A stretch of DNA of 64,000 nt. It comes from Aliivibrio_A sp016764915. GTDB lineage: Bacteria > Pseudomonadota > Gammaproteobacteria > Enterobacterales > Vibrionaceae. A program made the position numbers and the translations under genes. The notes beneath the pieces were generated by a model that had not been told where the DNA came from, searched no databases, and was given only the letters and a program-made list of their open reading frames with translations. This document shows positions 28,778-37,222 of the stretch, in pieces (the first letter of the stretch is position 1; every line of letters begins with the position of its first letter). The stretch covers positions 2,232,001-2,296,000 of the forward strand of contig OZ245058.1 of assembly GCA_965224595.1 (NCBI GenBank), given 5' to 3'.

Positions 28778-30193
28778 ATGAGCCAGAATGTATACCAATT
28801 TATCGATGTTCAGCGAGTAGACCCAGCTAAGAAGCCTTTGAACATTAGAAAAATCGAGTTTGTAGAGATCTATGAACCTTTCACTAAACAGCAAGCATCA
28901 GCTCAAGCTGATCGCTGCCTAGATTGTGGTAACCCGTACTGTGAATGGAAGTGTCCAGTACATAATTACATCCCACAATGGCTAAAACTCGCCAATGAAG
29001 GTCGCATCATTGAAGCGGCTGAGTTATCGCATCAAACCAACAGTCTTCCTGAGGTGTGTGGTCGAGTCTGCCCACAAGATCGTTTGTGTGAAGGGTCTTG
29101 CACCTTAAACACTGACTTTGGCGCCGTTACTATTGGTAATGTTGAGAAATACATCAATGACAAAGCGTTTGCGATGGGCTGGAAGCCTGATGTCTCTGAT
29201 GTTGAGTGGACCGATAAGCGAGTCGCTATTATTGGTGCAGGCCCTGCAGGTCTTGCTGCGGCTGATATTTTAGTACGCAACGGGGTAAAAGCGGTAGTTT
29301 ATGATCGTTACCCTGAGATTGGTGGTCTGCTTACCTTTGGTATTCCCTCTTTTAAGCTTGAAAAAAGCATCATGACCCATCGCCGTGAAATTTTCACCCA
29401 TATGGGCGTTGAGTTTCAACTCAATACCGAAGTGGGCAAAGATATACAGATGCAGCAACTTATCGATGACTACGACGCCGTATTCTTAGGGGTTGGTACC
29501 TATAAAAATATGCGTGCAGGTCTCGAGAATGAAGAGGCTCCAGGAGTATTTGATGCTCTGCCATTCTTAGTTTCTAACACCTACAAAGTGATGGAGCTTG
29601 AACAGAAACCGGAAGACTTCATCGACATGAAAGGACAAAAGGTAGTCGTACTGGGTGGTGGTGATACCGCGATGGACTGTGTTCGAACCTCAATCAGACA
29701 AAATGCGGCTAACGTTATCTGTGCTTATCGTCGTGATGAGGCCAACATGCCTGGTTCGAAACGAGAAGTGAAAAACGCAAAAGAAGAGGGAGTGAACTTT
29801 ATGTTTAACCTTCAACCGCTTGGTCTTGAAATTAATGCTGCTGGCAACGTCTCTGGGGTGAAAGTGGTAAAAACAGCATTAGGTGAAGCAGATGATGCAG
29901 GTCGTCGTCGCCCTGAACCGGTTGCTGGTAGTGAGCATGTACTTCAAGCCGATGCCGTTATTATGGCCTTTGGTTTTCAACCTCATGAAATGAAATGGTT
30001 AGAACCTTATGGTGTCGAACTTGATCAGTGGGGCCGAATTAAAGCCGCTTCAGAGCAAAATTTTCAGTTTCAAACCTCAAATGAAAAGATATTTGCTGGC
30101 GGAGATGCGGTTCGTGGTTCAGACTTGGTGGTAACGGCTATTGATGAAGGTCGTAAAGCAGCCGAAGGTATTATGGATTTTTTAGAGGTATAA
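28778..30193 (+). CDS. gltD: Glutamate synthase small subunit, second copy (E. coli type)
   Basis: 471 residues, the E. coli GltD length. Cluster cysteines are in 'CLDCGNPYCEWKCPVHN' and 'CPQDRLCEGSC'; the FAD motif is 'IIGAGPAGLAAADIL' and the NADPH motif 'VLGGGDTAMDCVRTS'. The ATG at 28778 follows a TTGGAGGG ribosome site and gives the start 'MSQNVYQFIDVQR'; the open frame from 28715 overlaps gltB and is not used. Confidence 0.96.
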   Translation: MSQNVYQFIDVQRVDPAKKPLNIRKIEFVEIYEPFTKQQASAQADRCLDCGNPYCEWKCPVHNYIPQWLKLANEGRIIEAAELSHQTNSLPEVCGRVCPQDRLCEGSCTLNTDFGAVTIGNVEKYINDKAFAMGWKPDVSDVEWTDKRVAIIGAGPAGLAAADILVRNGVKAVVYDRYPEIGGLLTFGIPSFKLEKSIMTHRREIFTHMGVEFQLNTEVGKDIQMQQLIDDYDAVFLGVGTYKNMRAGLENEEAPGVFDALPFLVSNTYKVMELEQKPEDFIDMKGQKVVVLGGGDTAMDCVRTSIRQNAANVICAYRRDEANMPGSKREVKNAKEEGVNFMFNLQPLGLEINAAGNVSGVKVVKTALGEADDAGRRRPEPVAGSEHVLQADAVIMAFGFQPHEMKWLEPYGVELDQWGRIKAASEQNFQFQTSNEKIFAGGDAVRGSDLVVTAIDEGRKAAEGIMDFLEV

Positions 30194-30215
30194 TTCCTAT
30201 TAAAAAATCACATAC

Positions 30216-30241
30216 AAAAGGCTGACTTGTTCAGTCTTTTT
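30216..30241 (+). terminator. Terminator after the second gltBD operon
   Basis: Stem AAAAGGCTGA / TCAGTCTTTT (one G-T pair), loop CTTGT, ending in Ts. Confidence 0.65.
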
Positions 30242-30291
30242 GATATCAAGATAAAATAACCATCACTCAACAAGCTGGCTGGTGAATGCCC

Positions 30292-30723
30292 ATGAAAAAA
30301 ATCATACTAATGCTAACAACTCTTCTTTTAACCGCCTGCAGTCAAGGAGTTATTGAGATGCAAGACAGATCGAAACAGGTGTGTGGTGATAAGCCTAACT
30401 GCGTCTCAACGTTAGACAGCAGAGAACAACACCACTTAGACGACTTCACACTGATTGATGCCAACAACACTTCCCTTGAGCAGATAAAACAGGCGGCATT
30501 GACGCTTTCTGGAGCGAAGTTAGCGGATGAACAGGCGCAATACCTCCGTATTGAATGCACCAGTTTTATCTTTCGTTTTATTGACGATCTTGAGATCAGA
30601 ATCGAAGACAATCAGTTATTGGTACGTTCGGAATCTCGAACAGGCCACTCCGACTTTGGCGTAAACCGAAAAAGAACCAATACATTGCGCACAAAACTAA
30701 CCGAGCTGGGCATCATTAAGTAA
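30292..30723 (+). CDS. DUF1499 family lipoprotein
   Basis: 143 residues. A lipoprotein signal, 'MKKIILMLTTLLLTAC', puts the lipidated Cys at residue 16. The core 'CGDKPNCVSTL' and 'ECTSFIFRFIDDLEIRIE' fit DUF1499, a family of unknown function. The ATG at 30292 is preferred to one two codons upstream because it gives a normal lipoprotein signal. It is on its own between glutamate synthase and mtnN. Confidence 0.8.
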   Translation: MKKIILMLTTLLLTACSQGVIEMQDRSKQVCGDKPNCVSTLDSREQHHLDDFTLIDANNTSLEQIKQAALTLSGAKLADEQAQYLRIECTSFIFRFIDDLEIRIEDNQLLVRSESRTGHSDFGVNRKRTNTLRTKLTELGIIK

Positions 30724-30783
30724 TGCGTAAAAAAGCTATGGTACAATCGCGCCATTCAACAATTGAACAACAGAGATAACAAC

Positions 30784-31482
30784 ATGAAAATTGGCATTAT
30801 TGGTGCGATGGAACAAGAAGTTACCATCCTTAAAGATCAACTCGTCAACTGCGAACAACACAATAAAGCAGGCTGTACTTTCTACACTGGGTCATTAAAC
30901 GGTGCTGATATTGTGTTATTACAATCTGGTATTGGCAAAGTTGCCGCGGCAGTAGGTACCTCTATTCTTCTTGAGAGCTACCAACCTGATGTTGTGATTA
31001 ATACGGGTTCTGCTGGTGGTTTCGACTCTAGCTTAAACTTAGGCGATGTCGTTATCTCCACAGAAGTTCGTCACCATGATGCCGATGTTACCGCTTTTGG
31101 TTATGAAATAGGCCAGATGGCTGGACAACCAGCTGCATTTGCGGCCGATGCAAATTTAATGTCTGTTGCTGAACAAGCGTTAAAGCAGATGAAAGACAAA
31201 CATGCGGTACGCGGCTTAATCTGCACTGGAGACACATTTGTTTGCACAGCTGAGCGCCAAGCATTTATTCGCACCCACTTCCCTAGTGTGATTGCAGTTG
31301 AGATGGAAGCAGCAGCGATTGCGCAAGCCTGTCACCAATTCAATGTCCCATTTGTGGTGGTTCGAGCAATTTCAGACGTAGCAGATAAAGAGTCACCAAT
31401 GAGCTTTGAAGAGTTCTTACCCCTCGCAGCTCAAAGCTCATCAGAGATGGTGGCTAAGATGACCGCGATTTTAAACGCGTAA
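30784..31482 (+). CDS. mtnN: 5'-methylthioadenosine/S-adenosylhomocysteine nucleosidase
   Basis: Hydrolyses methylthioadenosine and S-adenosylhomocysteine, recycling methionine and feeding autoinducer-2 synthesis. 232 residues. Conserved 'MKIGIIGAMEQEV', 'SGIGKVAAAVGTS', 'GSAGGF', 'MEAAAIAQ' (catalytic Glu and substrate binding) and 'RAISDVAD' with the catalytic Asp. The ATG at 30784 has the conserved start; the longer frame from 30763 is not used. A cobalamin pair follows closely. Confidence 0.96.
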   Translation: MKIGIIGAMEQEVTILKDQLVNCEQHNKAGCTFYTGSLNGADIVLLQSGIGKVAAAVGTSILLESYQPDVVINTGSAGGFDSSLNLGDVVISTEVRHHDADVTAFGYEIGQMAGQPAAFAADANLMSVAEQALKQMKDKHAVRGLICTGDTFVCTAERQAFIRTHFPSVIAVEMEAAAIAQACHQFNVPFVVVRAISDVADKESPMSFEEFLPLAAQSSSEMVAKMTAILNA

Positions 31483-31495
31483 TATCCTCATCACA

Positions 31496-32449
31496 ATGAC
31501 AGAACAACTGTTATCTTTAATTGCAGACGGCTCCGTACTGGTTATGTGGGCCGCTTTGCTGTTTCACTTTATTCTACCCATACCGTTAGATTATCATCCA
31601 ATGGTGTTGTGGGGGAAATTTGCCACCTTACTTTCAGACAAAGTGAACAGACAGCAGAGTCAACAGCAGCGACTGTTATCGGGCTCGCTCTCTTGGCTTA
31701 TTATGTGTATACCCGCGTTGATGGTGCTTCTTGCCGCCCTACCACTGATATGGAAGATAGAGCTGTATAATCTTGCTCTGCTTCTATTGGCCATTGAGTG
31801 GCGAGGCAGTGAAAAATTATCACTTTCTCTGGTAAAAAGTTTAAGCGTTGAAGATAAAGTACAAGCTAGAGCGCTATTAGGGAATTATGTCAACCGTGAG
31901 ACCAGTACACTGTCATTGTTAGGATTAGGCAAGACTGGCGCTGAAACCATGATCCTCAGTTACAGCCGTAATGTCATTTCCGTGCTGTTTTGGTATGCCA
32001 TTGGTGGCGGCATTGCGGCCATTATGTACCGATTAATCGCTGAGCTAGCACGAAATTGGTCACCAAGTAGGCCCTTGTTTCGACCATTCGGTCTGCCAAG
32101 TGTTTATATTTTAGCGGTACTCGATTTTATTCCACTCCGACTGTTTGCGCTGTTGCTCTGTGTAGGTAGTAATGCCAAAGGGTCAATGCATGCTTTATTA
32201 ACACAAGGAAAACAGTGGTTACTGCCCGGTCCTGGTTGGTTATTGGCCTCAGTAGGAGGGAAGCTAGAAATCTCACTGGGAGGTCCTGCAATTTATCAAC
32301 AACAAAAAATAATTCGTCCAAAAATGGGAGGTCGTATCGCCCCTTCCGCCTATCATTTAGCGCAACTTAGAACACTACTAAACAACCGAATTATTATTTG
32401 GATTGTGATTCAAAGTCTATTAATAACAGCACTCAATCAAGGGTTATAA
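31496..32449 (+). CDS. CobD/CbiB-family cobalamin biosynthesis protein
   Basis: A 317-residue membrane protein with several hydrophobic segments. 'HPMVLWGK' near residue 35 and the later 'LSYSRNVISVLFWYAIGGG' region resemble adenosylcobinamide-phosphate synthase (CbiB/CobD). That enzyme attaches aminopropanol to cobyric acid. The gene starts 14 bases after mtnN and ends five bases before btuF, so it belongs to a corrinoid salvage unit. Some CbiB blocks are diverged, so the exact reaction is inferred. Confidence 0.78.
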   Translation: MTEQLLSLIADGSVLVMWAALLFHFILPIPLDYHPMVLWGKFATLLSDKVNRQQSQQQRLLSGSLSWLIMCIPALMVLLAALPLIWKIELYNLALLLLAIEWRGSEKLSLSLVKSLSVEDKVQARALLGNYVNRETSTLSLLGLGKTGAETMILSYSRNVISVLFWYAIGGGIAAIMYRLIAELARNWSPSRPLFRPFGLPSVYILAVLDFIPLRLFALLLCVGSNAKGSMHALLTQGKQWLLPGPGWLLASVGGKLEISLGGPAIYQQQKIIRPKMGGRIAPSAYHLAQLRTLLNNRIIIWIVIQSLLITALNQGL

Positions 32450-32453
32450 CCGC

Positions 32454-33293
32454 ATGTTGCATCGTTTATTGTTCATCATTCTGTCTATGTTGCTCAGTTT
32501 TAATGCCTTTTCGGCCTCACCCGCTAAACGAGTCATCAGTCTATCTCCCCATACAACAGAGCTGGCGTATTCGGCTGGGTTAGGGCCTGTAATGGTCGGC
32601 GTTAGTGAATACAGTAATTTCCCACCACAAGCTCAATCTATTGAAAAAGTGGCAAACTATAACGGCATTAAGGTTGAGAGAATTGTCACCTTAAAACCTG
32701 ACCTTATTCTGGCTTGGAAAGGAGGCAATCCTGAAAGGGAACTCAAAAAATTAGAGCAGTTAGGTTTTACTATTTTCTACTCCAGTCCCCAACGACTTGA
32801 AGATATTAGTGCAGAAGTTCTGACACTCAGTCAGTGGGCAAAAGATCCGCAAATAGCCATTGACGCTGTTGCTAAATTTAATGCTCAGGTTGACGCTTTA
32901 CGACAACAGAATAGCAATAAATCTAAGGTACCCTTCTTTTATCAATTAAGTGAGAAGCCCATTATCACTTTTTCAGGGGAACATTGGCCTGAACAGGTAT
33001 TTTCGCTCTGCCAAGGAGAGAATATTTTCCACCTAAGCTCAGCCTCCTACCCACAAGTCAATGAAGAACAAGTCATTGTTCGTCAACCACAAGTAATTTT
33101 TACCTCTCCACATGCTCATACTAATGATAAATTCTGGCAACGCTGGGCCGGAAAGCTACCTGCTTGGGATCAACAACAGATCTGGTCACTCAATGCTGAC
33201 TGGATAAATCGGCCTACTTTACGAGCCGTAAAAGGGATAACGCAGGTGTGTCAATATCTGTCCGAAGCTCGACAAAATTTAATGCCTCAATAA
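32454..33293 (+). CDS. btuF: Vitamin B12 ABC transporter substrate-binding protein BtuF
   Basis: 279 residues. A signal peptide (residues 1-20, cleaved after 'AFSA') leads to a class III binding protein: 'KRVISLSPHTTELAYSAGL', 'KPDLILAWKGGNPERELKKLE' and 'GEHWPEQVFSLCQGEN' match BtuF, which delivers cobalamin to BtuCD. It is placed directly after the CbiB-like gene. btuC and btuD are not in view. Confidence 0.92.
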   Translation: MLHRLLFIILSMLLSFNAFSASPAKRVISLSPHTTELAYSAGLGPVMVGVSEYSNFPPQAQSIEKVANYNGIKVERIVTLKPDLILAWKGGNPERELKKLEQLGFTIFYSSPQRLEDISAEVLTLSQWAKDPQIAIDAVAKFNAQVDALRQQNSNKSKVPFFYQLSEKPIITFSGEHWPEQVFSLCQGENIFHLSSASYPQVNEEQVIVRQPQVIFTSPHAHTNDKFWQRWAGKLPAWDQQQIWSLNADWINRPTLRAVKGITQVCQYLSEARQNLMPQ

Positions 33294-33361
33294 TTGGCAA
33301 TTACTCATTGAATCAGTACAATTCGGATCCCTGTAATCTCATATTTAAAAAGTAATTTACC

Positions 33362-33973
33362 ATGATCATTTATTCCCTAGACCTATTTGGCACCGCTATC
33401 TTTGCCATATCTGGAGTTATCTTGGCAGGACGCCTTAAAATGGACCCATTTGGTGTCATTGTTCTTGCCAGTGTCACCGCGATCGGTGGCGGTACTATCC
33501 GTGATATGGCGTTAGGTGCTACGCCGGTTTTTTGGGTCAATGATCCCGCTTATTTATGGGTAATTATTATTTCCTGTCTTTTTACCATGTTATTAGTTCG
33601 TCGCCCAAAAAGACTACCTTGGTATGTACTGCCAGTATCGGATGCGATTGGGCTTTCTGTGTTTGTTGGTATTGGTGTCACCAAAGCATTAAATTATGGG
33701 GCTACTCCAATGGTAGCCGTTGTTATGGGCGTTCTGACCGGCTGCGGTGGAGGCATCATTCGTGATATCTTAGCTCGTGAAGTACCGATGATATTAAGAA
33801 GTGAGATCTATGCAACCGCTTGTATTGTTGGCGGTATGATTCATACTTTCTTATTGTTATTTGGATGGGGTAATGTAACCGCTACCCTTTGCGGCTTAGT
33901 TGTGACACTTAGCATACGTTTAGCGGCGATTCGTTGGCACCTTTCGTTACCGACTTTTACCTTAACCAAATAA
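33362..33973 (+). CDS. TRIC/UPF0126-family membrane channel protein (YadS/YicG type)
   Basis: 203 residues with about seven membrane segments. The repeated glycine motifs 'SVTAIGGGTIRDM' and 'VLTGCGGGIIRDIL' are the signature of bacterial TRIC-type channels (UPF0126). Prokaryotic members conduct potassium or glycine; the cargo here is unknown. It is the last host gene before the prophage and is intact. Confidence 0.9.
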   Translation: MIIYSLDLFGTAIFAISGVILAGRLKMDPFGVIVLASVTAIGGGTIRDMALGATPVFWVNDPAYLWVIIISCLFTMLLVRRPKRLPWYVLPVSDAIGLSVFVGIGVTKALNYGATPMVAVVMGVLTGCGGGIIRDILAREVPMILRSEIYATACIVGGMIHTFLLLFGWGNVTATLCGLVVTLSIRLAAIRWHLSLPTFTLTK

Positions 33974-34103
33974 TCCAATAATCCAATAAAAAGGCGCTCT
34001 AGGAGCCTTTACTATAGGTTACGTTTCAACAAGTTGCGTTTATAATCAATCTATTACGACGTATAAACGCAACATGCTATTACATATTATTGCATCCGTT
34101 GGG
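33974..34103. other. Left prophage junction region (probable attL)
   Basis: 130 bp between the TRIC gene and the integrase. A weak terminator-like hairpin (AAAGGC...GAGCCTTT, about 33990-34010) fits the end of the host gene. A perfect 12-bp inverted repeat, GTTGCGTTTATA (34033-34044) and TATAAACGCAAC (34062-34073), could be integrase core-type sites. A second 8-bp pair, ATCCGTTG/CAACGGAT (34094-34123), straddles the integrase stop. No matching attR copy was recognised in the window. Confidence 0.45.
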
Positions 34104-35072
34104 TCACAATGTGGACAACGGATTAAACTCTATAGCCTCTGTTAAGTAGTCTGGAGCAAGGTGAGCGTATGTCATCGTTTGCAGTACAGATGAGTGGCCT
34201 AGAATCTTTTGTAATGTCAAAATATTCCCTCCGTTCATTATAAAATGACTAGCAAATGTATGTCTTAATACGTGTACTGCTTGCCCTTTCGGGAGGTCAA
34301 AGTTAAGTTCTTTAAATGCTTGGTAAAAATCTTTGTAGCATATTTGAAATAACTTCCCACTCTTACCTGTATATATCTCATCAAATAGCGATGAGCTTAT
34401 AGGTACGGTTCGATTCTTGCCATTTTTAGTATCAACAAATATGATTTTTCCAGCGACAAGGTTTGTACTTTTTAAATTTACAATCTCCCCCCATCTTCCG
34501 CCAGTAGCCAAACTAAGCTTAGCTACTTTAAGGGCCTCCCCTTCCAGCGAGCTCAGCAAGCGCCTCATCTCCTCAATACTTAAAAACCCCATCTCACCAG
34601 ATGTTACTTTTAATCGAGTGATCCCTTTTAATGGATGATCTCCACGGAACTCTCCCAAATCAATCAAGGTGGTAAATACGCCACTCAGCCTGGTATGGTT
34701 CCTGTTTATTGTGTTCGCAGAGTTCCCGATGGCTAGCATGTTTGCACGATAATCTGAAAATAAATTTTTCGTGACTTGGTAAGCCTTAGGTTCGCCAAGC
34801 TCTCGATTTAGTTTCATTAAGTGCATCACATCCTTATTTCCGCTTTTTAATTGCTGGCCATGATGCTTGTGCCATAAATCAATTAAAGCTGATAGTGATC
34901 TTTTATCTTTAGGTGTTTCCACCCAATTTTTTTGGCTTTTACTTGAGATTAACCAGCGCTCATACTGGGTTGCCTCTGCTTTCGTTTTGAACTTTTTTCT
35001 ATACCGTTTACCACTTCGCCCTTGCGGACGACAATCGACCTCATAGCCGCTAGGGATTGATTTAATAGACAT
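34104..35072 (-). CDS. int: Phage tyrosine integrase
   Basis: 322 residues. The N-terminal arm-binding part is 'GKRYRKKFKTKAEATQYERWL'-like. A core-binding SAM-like domain follows at about 55-150, then the catalytic domain with Arg in 'TGGRWGEIVNL', Lys in 'TKNGKNRTVP', 'HVLRHTFASHF', 'LGHSS' and the nucleophile Tyr in 'MTYAHL'. All catalytic residues are present. It resembles integrases of P2, HP1 and K139 type. The gene is transcribed toward the host junction with the repressor gene behind it. Confidence 0.93.
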   Translation of the reverse strand: MSIKSIPSGYEVDCRPQGRSGKRYRKKFKTKAEATQYERWLISSKSQKNWVETPKDKRSLSALIDLWHKHHGQQLKSGNKDVMHLMKLNRELGEPKAYQVTKNLFSDYRANMLAIGNSANTINRNHTRLSGVFTTLIDLGEFRGDHPLKGITRLKVTSGEMGFLSIEEMRRLLSSLEGEALKVAKLSLATGGRWGEIVNLKSTNLVAGKIIFVDTKNGKNRTVPISSSLFDEIYTGKSGKLFQICYKDFYQAFKELNFDLPKGQAVHVLRHTFASHFIMNGGNILTLQKILGHSSVLQTMTYAHLAPDYLTEAIEFNPLSTL

Positions 35073-35114
35073 TTAGATGCCCTCCCCAACGATAAAAAAC
35101 TGTAGCTAAAGCAA

Positions 35115-35411
35115 TTAAGCCTTCTTCTGAATATCGCTTTCTCCAGTAATTAACCCGTACTGCTCTTGAGTTGAAAAAGCCGGGCAAATTTGTCCGGAGT
35201 TAGGTTCTACATCACCAGTTAACAACCACATGGTGTACTTCTTGAATTTTTCATGCTTCCCCATTCCAATAAAAAGCTCCCCTGATGGAACCCGTCTCTC
35301 TGCAATATAATGCTCAATTGCTGTTACTGATAAATTCATTTCGTCAGCAAAAGCTCTTTGAGACAAACCCTCTTCTTTAATTATCACTTTTAATCTTTTA
35401 CCTAACGACAC
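35115..35411 (-). CDS. Phage repressor (CI/C-like helix-turn-helix protein)
   Basis: 98 residues. An XRE-type helix-turn-helix is at about residues 3-50 ('RLKVIIKEEGLSQRAFADEMNLSVTAIEHYIAERRVP'-type region); the rest is short and without a peptidase domain, so RecA-driven self-cleavage is unlikely. The GTG at 35411 is preferred: AGAGG lies seven bases upstream, and the longer frame to 35444 would place the start inside the operator palindrome. It stands head-to-head with the Cox-like gene, the normal lysogeny switch. Confidence 0.82.
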   Translation of the reverse strand: MSLGKRLKVIIKEEGLSQRAFADEMNLSVTAIEHYIAERRVPSGELFIGMGKHEKFKKYTMWLLTGDVEPNSGQICPAFSTQEQYGLITGESDIQKKA

Positions 35412-35428
35412 TTGAAAACCTCTCGTAT

Positions 35429-35447
35429 GTTGTGCATAATGCACAAC
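35429..35447. promoter_or_regulatory. Probable repressor operator
   Basis: A perfect 19-bp palindrome with arms GTTGTGCAT and ATGCACAAC around one A. It is placed just upstream of the repressor ribosome site in the divergent control region. Confidence 0.65.
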
Positions 35448-35463
35448 GTATGTATGGTATTAC

Positions 35464-35481
35464 TATCTGTTACACCAGATA
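35464..35481. promoter_or_regulatory. Second dyad in the lysogeny control region
   Basis: TATCTG-N6-CAGATA, 17 bases after the first palindrome and 30 before the Cox-like gene. It could bind Cox or overlap the early promoter. Confidence 0.4.
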
Positions 35482-35511
35482 ACGCGAGTAAACTTTTAGA
35501 GGATACAACAA

Positions 35512-35763
35512 ATGGAAATAAATAGTGAGCGCCCGGTGCTTGTCATTCAGCCAGATATGGCCCCAATAACCATTAAAGAATATGCACAACGACATGGCGT
35601 AACACTTGAATCAGTACGCGCTCAGGTTCACCGAGGATCTTTACCTACCCTTCAGATAGGTAAGGGATCAACGGTTTACATTAACCAGGCGCAAATGATC
35701 ATGAGCTCATTGGAAGCGGCGGGTTGGGATGTGAAAGTTCCTAAGGATTTCTACGCAGGATAA
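35512..35763 (+). CDS. cox: Cox/Apl-like excisionase and regulator
   Basis: 83 residues with a MerR/excisionase-type helix-turn-helix: 'TIKEYAQRHGVTLESVRAQVHRGSLPT' followed by a wing-like 'IGKGSTVYIN'. It is the first plus-strand gene opposite the repressor, where P2 Cox and 186 Apl lie; those proteins repress the lysogenic promoter and direct excision. GAGGAT precedes the ATG. Identity rests on position and fold, not on close similarity. Confidence 0.7.
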   Translation: MEINSERPVLVIQPDMAPITIKEYAQRHGVTLESVRAQVHRGSLPTLQIGKGSTVYINQAQMIMSSLEAAGWDVKVPKDFYAG

Positions 35764-35814
35764 GCGTGGTTTTGGGTGGTAATTGTAAGTAGCAATGCAA
35801 AAGGAAATAGAACG

Positions 35815-36096
35815 ATGAAGTACGACGCAGCCCTAACCGTTATTTACAACGGATTGCTAAACGATCACCAATTCAAGACGTGCGAGATGAATGAGAATTC
35901 CTTGCCAAATTCCTCACGTAACTTTCGCTCTGAGAAGATGCGTGAAAACCTAACAAACGAAATAAGCTCATTATCACAAATGGCATATGATCTTGGTGAG
36001 CATGCGCTGGCAGAGAGCTTTATGCTAACTGCGAAAGACTTCGGATCTGATGCTATCGCGCCCACGCCTTTAGCTTGTTCGGACCAGTGTCAATGA
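35815..36096 (+). CDS. Hypothetical phage early protein
   Basis: 93 residues, mostly helical, no known motif. The ATG at 35815 with AAGGAAA upstream is preferred to the longer frame from 35776. It may be a CII-like or replication helper by position, but that is a guess. Its stop overlaps the next start (ATGA), so the two are coupled. Confidence 0.6.
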   Translation: MKYDAALTVIYNGLLNDHQFKTCEMNENSLPNSSRNFRSEKMRENLTNEISSLSQMAYDLGEHALAESFMLTAKDFGSDAIAPTPLACSDQCQ

Positions 36097-36953
36097 ATAC
36101 CACGCTGCCAAAAGTATTCTGCACATTAGTGCTACTGTCGTGCGCGCTCACATCGGCCTATCTAACCTACCTTTTTATGTTTGATCTTGGTGCGGCCATT
36201 GGTATTGCGGCCATATTTGCATTGATAGGAATAACCCTGGATCTGGTTAAGACAATATCACCCACGTTCATCCCAACCGTTGCCAAGAAAAGTCTATTCA
36301 CCGCTCTGCTTCTTGCTGGGCTAACAGGCGTTCTTATGGTGATCAGCATCATCGCCTCTATCTCCGCCATTGAAAAAGGCGCAGATAATATGACGGTATC
36401 AACCAGGCAAAGCGCCGCCATTACAGAGCAGATAAAAAGTAAGCAGCTTGAGTTGGGTAACTTGCAGTTATTATCACAAAAGCAAATCAGCACCAACTAC
36501 ACATCAAAAGCCGCCGAAACTGCCAGGTCTTTATCAAAAGCAACAGGCGAGTTAAACGCCCTCTACCAAGCTCAATCCACCACAAAAAGCACATCATTAC
36601 TCAGCCAGTACGACTCAAGCATTACTTTGATTATTGCTATATCAATCGAGGTTGTTTCAGTGGTAATGGCGCTCACTCTACACGCGCTCAATACGCCCAC
36701 CGTCAGTGTACAGAGCGTATCAATACCTGATTGTGCAGTGAATGAGCAATCAAGCACCCCTGCGGACATTAAAGACACATTGCCAAGCGCTAGAGCAGCC
36801 GTTTTAAGCGGTGCGGTAAAACCCAACTATCGAAGTTTGAGGCGTGCGTTCGGGGTATCTCAAGAGCAAGGTAAGCGCATCTTAAGTGTGCTGTATGAGC
36901 AGAATATTCTAGAGCCGCAGAGCCGTGGTGGATACAGATTGAGGGCAGCGTAA
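36093..36953 (+). CDS. Membrane protein with coiled coil and C-terminal winged-helix domain
   Basis: 286 residues. Three membrane helices occupy about 7-92, then a coiled coil rich in Gln, Ser and Leu (about 110-165), a fourth membrane helix (about 178-203), a polar linker, and a compact winged-helix-like tail 'KPNYRSLRRAFGVSQEQGKR' (about 242-262). The tail recalls the FtsK gamma DNA-binding domain or plasmid partition helix-turn-helix proteins. There is no ATPase motif. It could tether phage DNA to the membrane. I do not recognise the family. Confidence 0.65.
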   Translation: MNTTLPKVFCTLVLLSCALTSAYLTYLFMFDLGAAIGIAAIFALIGITLDLVKTISPTFIPTVAKKSLFTALLLAGLTGVLMVISIIASISAIEKGADNMTVSTRQSAAITEQIKSKQLELGNLQLLSQKQISTNYTSKAAETARSLSKATGELNALYQAQSTTKSTSLLSQYDSSITLIIAISIEVVSVVMALTLHALNTPTVSVQSVSIPDCAVNEQSSTPADIKDTLPSARAAVLSGAVKPNYRSLRRAFGVSQEQGKRILSVLYEQNILEPQSRGGYRLRAA

Positions 36954-37222
36954 TGAGCCATAAGCACCCATTTAAACTGCACTACCGTTATCTACATTCG
37001 GCTCGCCGCCAGGGCGATACCTTACATCTTTACGGCGCACTCGCTCGTGTTGAGTGTGAGGTTGGTTTTGAGGCACTAGAGCACCTCACAAGAAACTTAG
37101 ACAAAGTAATGAAACAGCGACGGACGCTCACCACAAAAACATCACTGAAATTGCGCTTAGCGCTGCACAAATACGCAAAAAGACAGGCGGCCATAAACAG
37201 ATTTAATAAGGGGTTAGCGTAA
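36953..37222 (+). CDS. Small basic phage protein
   Basis: 89 residues, rich in Arg, Lys and His, no membrane segment or known motif. Overlaps the genes on both sides by one base, typical of a tightly packed early operon. Function unknown. Confidence 0.6.
   Translation: MSHKHPFKLHYRYLHSARRQGDTLHLYGALARVECEVGFEALEHLTRNLDKVMKQRRTLTTKTSLKLRLALHKYAKRQAAINRFNKGLA

Noticed and set aside
34074..34096. dif-like AT-rich segment near the integrase
   Set aside because: Does not match the Vibrio dif arms as I recall them.
36167..36496. Minus-strand open frame within the membrane protein gene
   Set aside because: Shadow of a real plus-strand gene with better start and neighbours.
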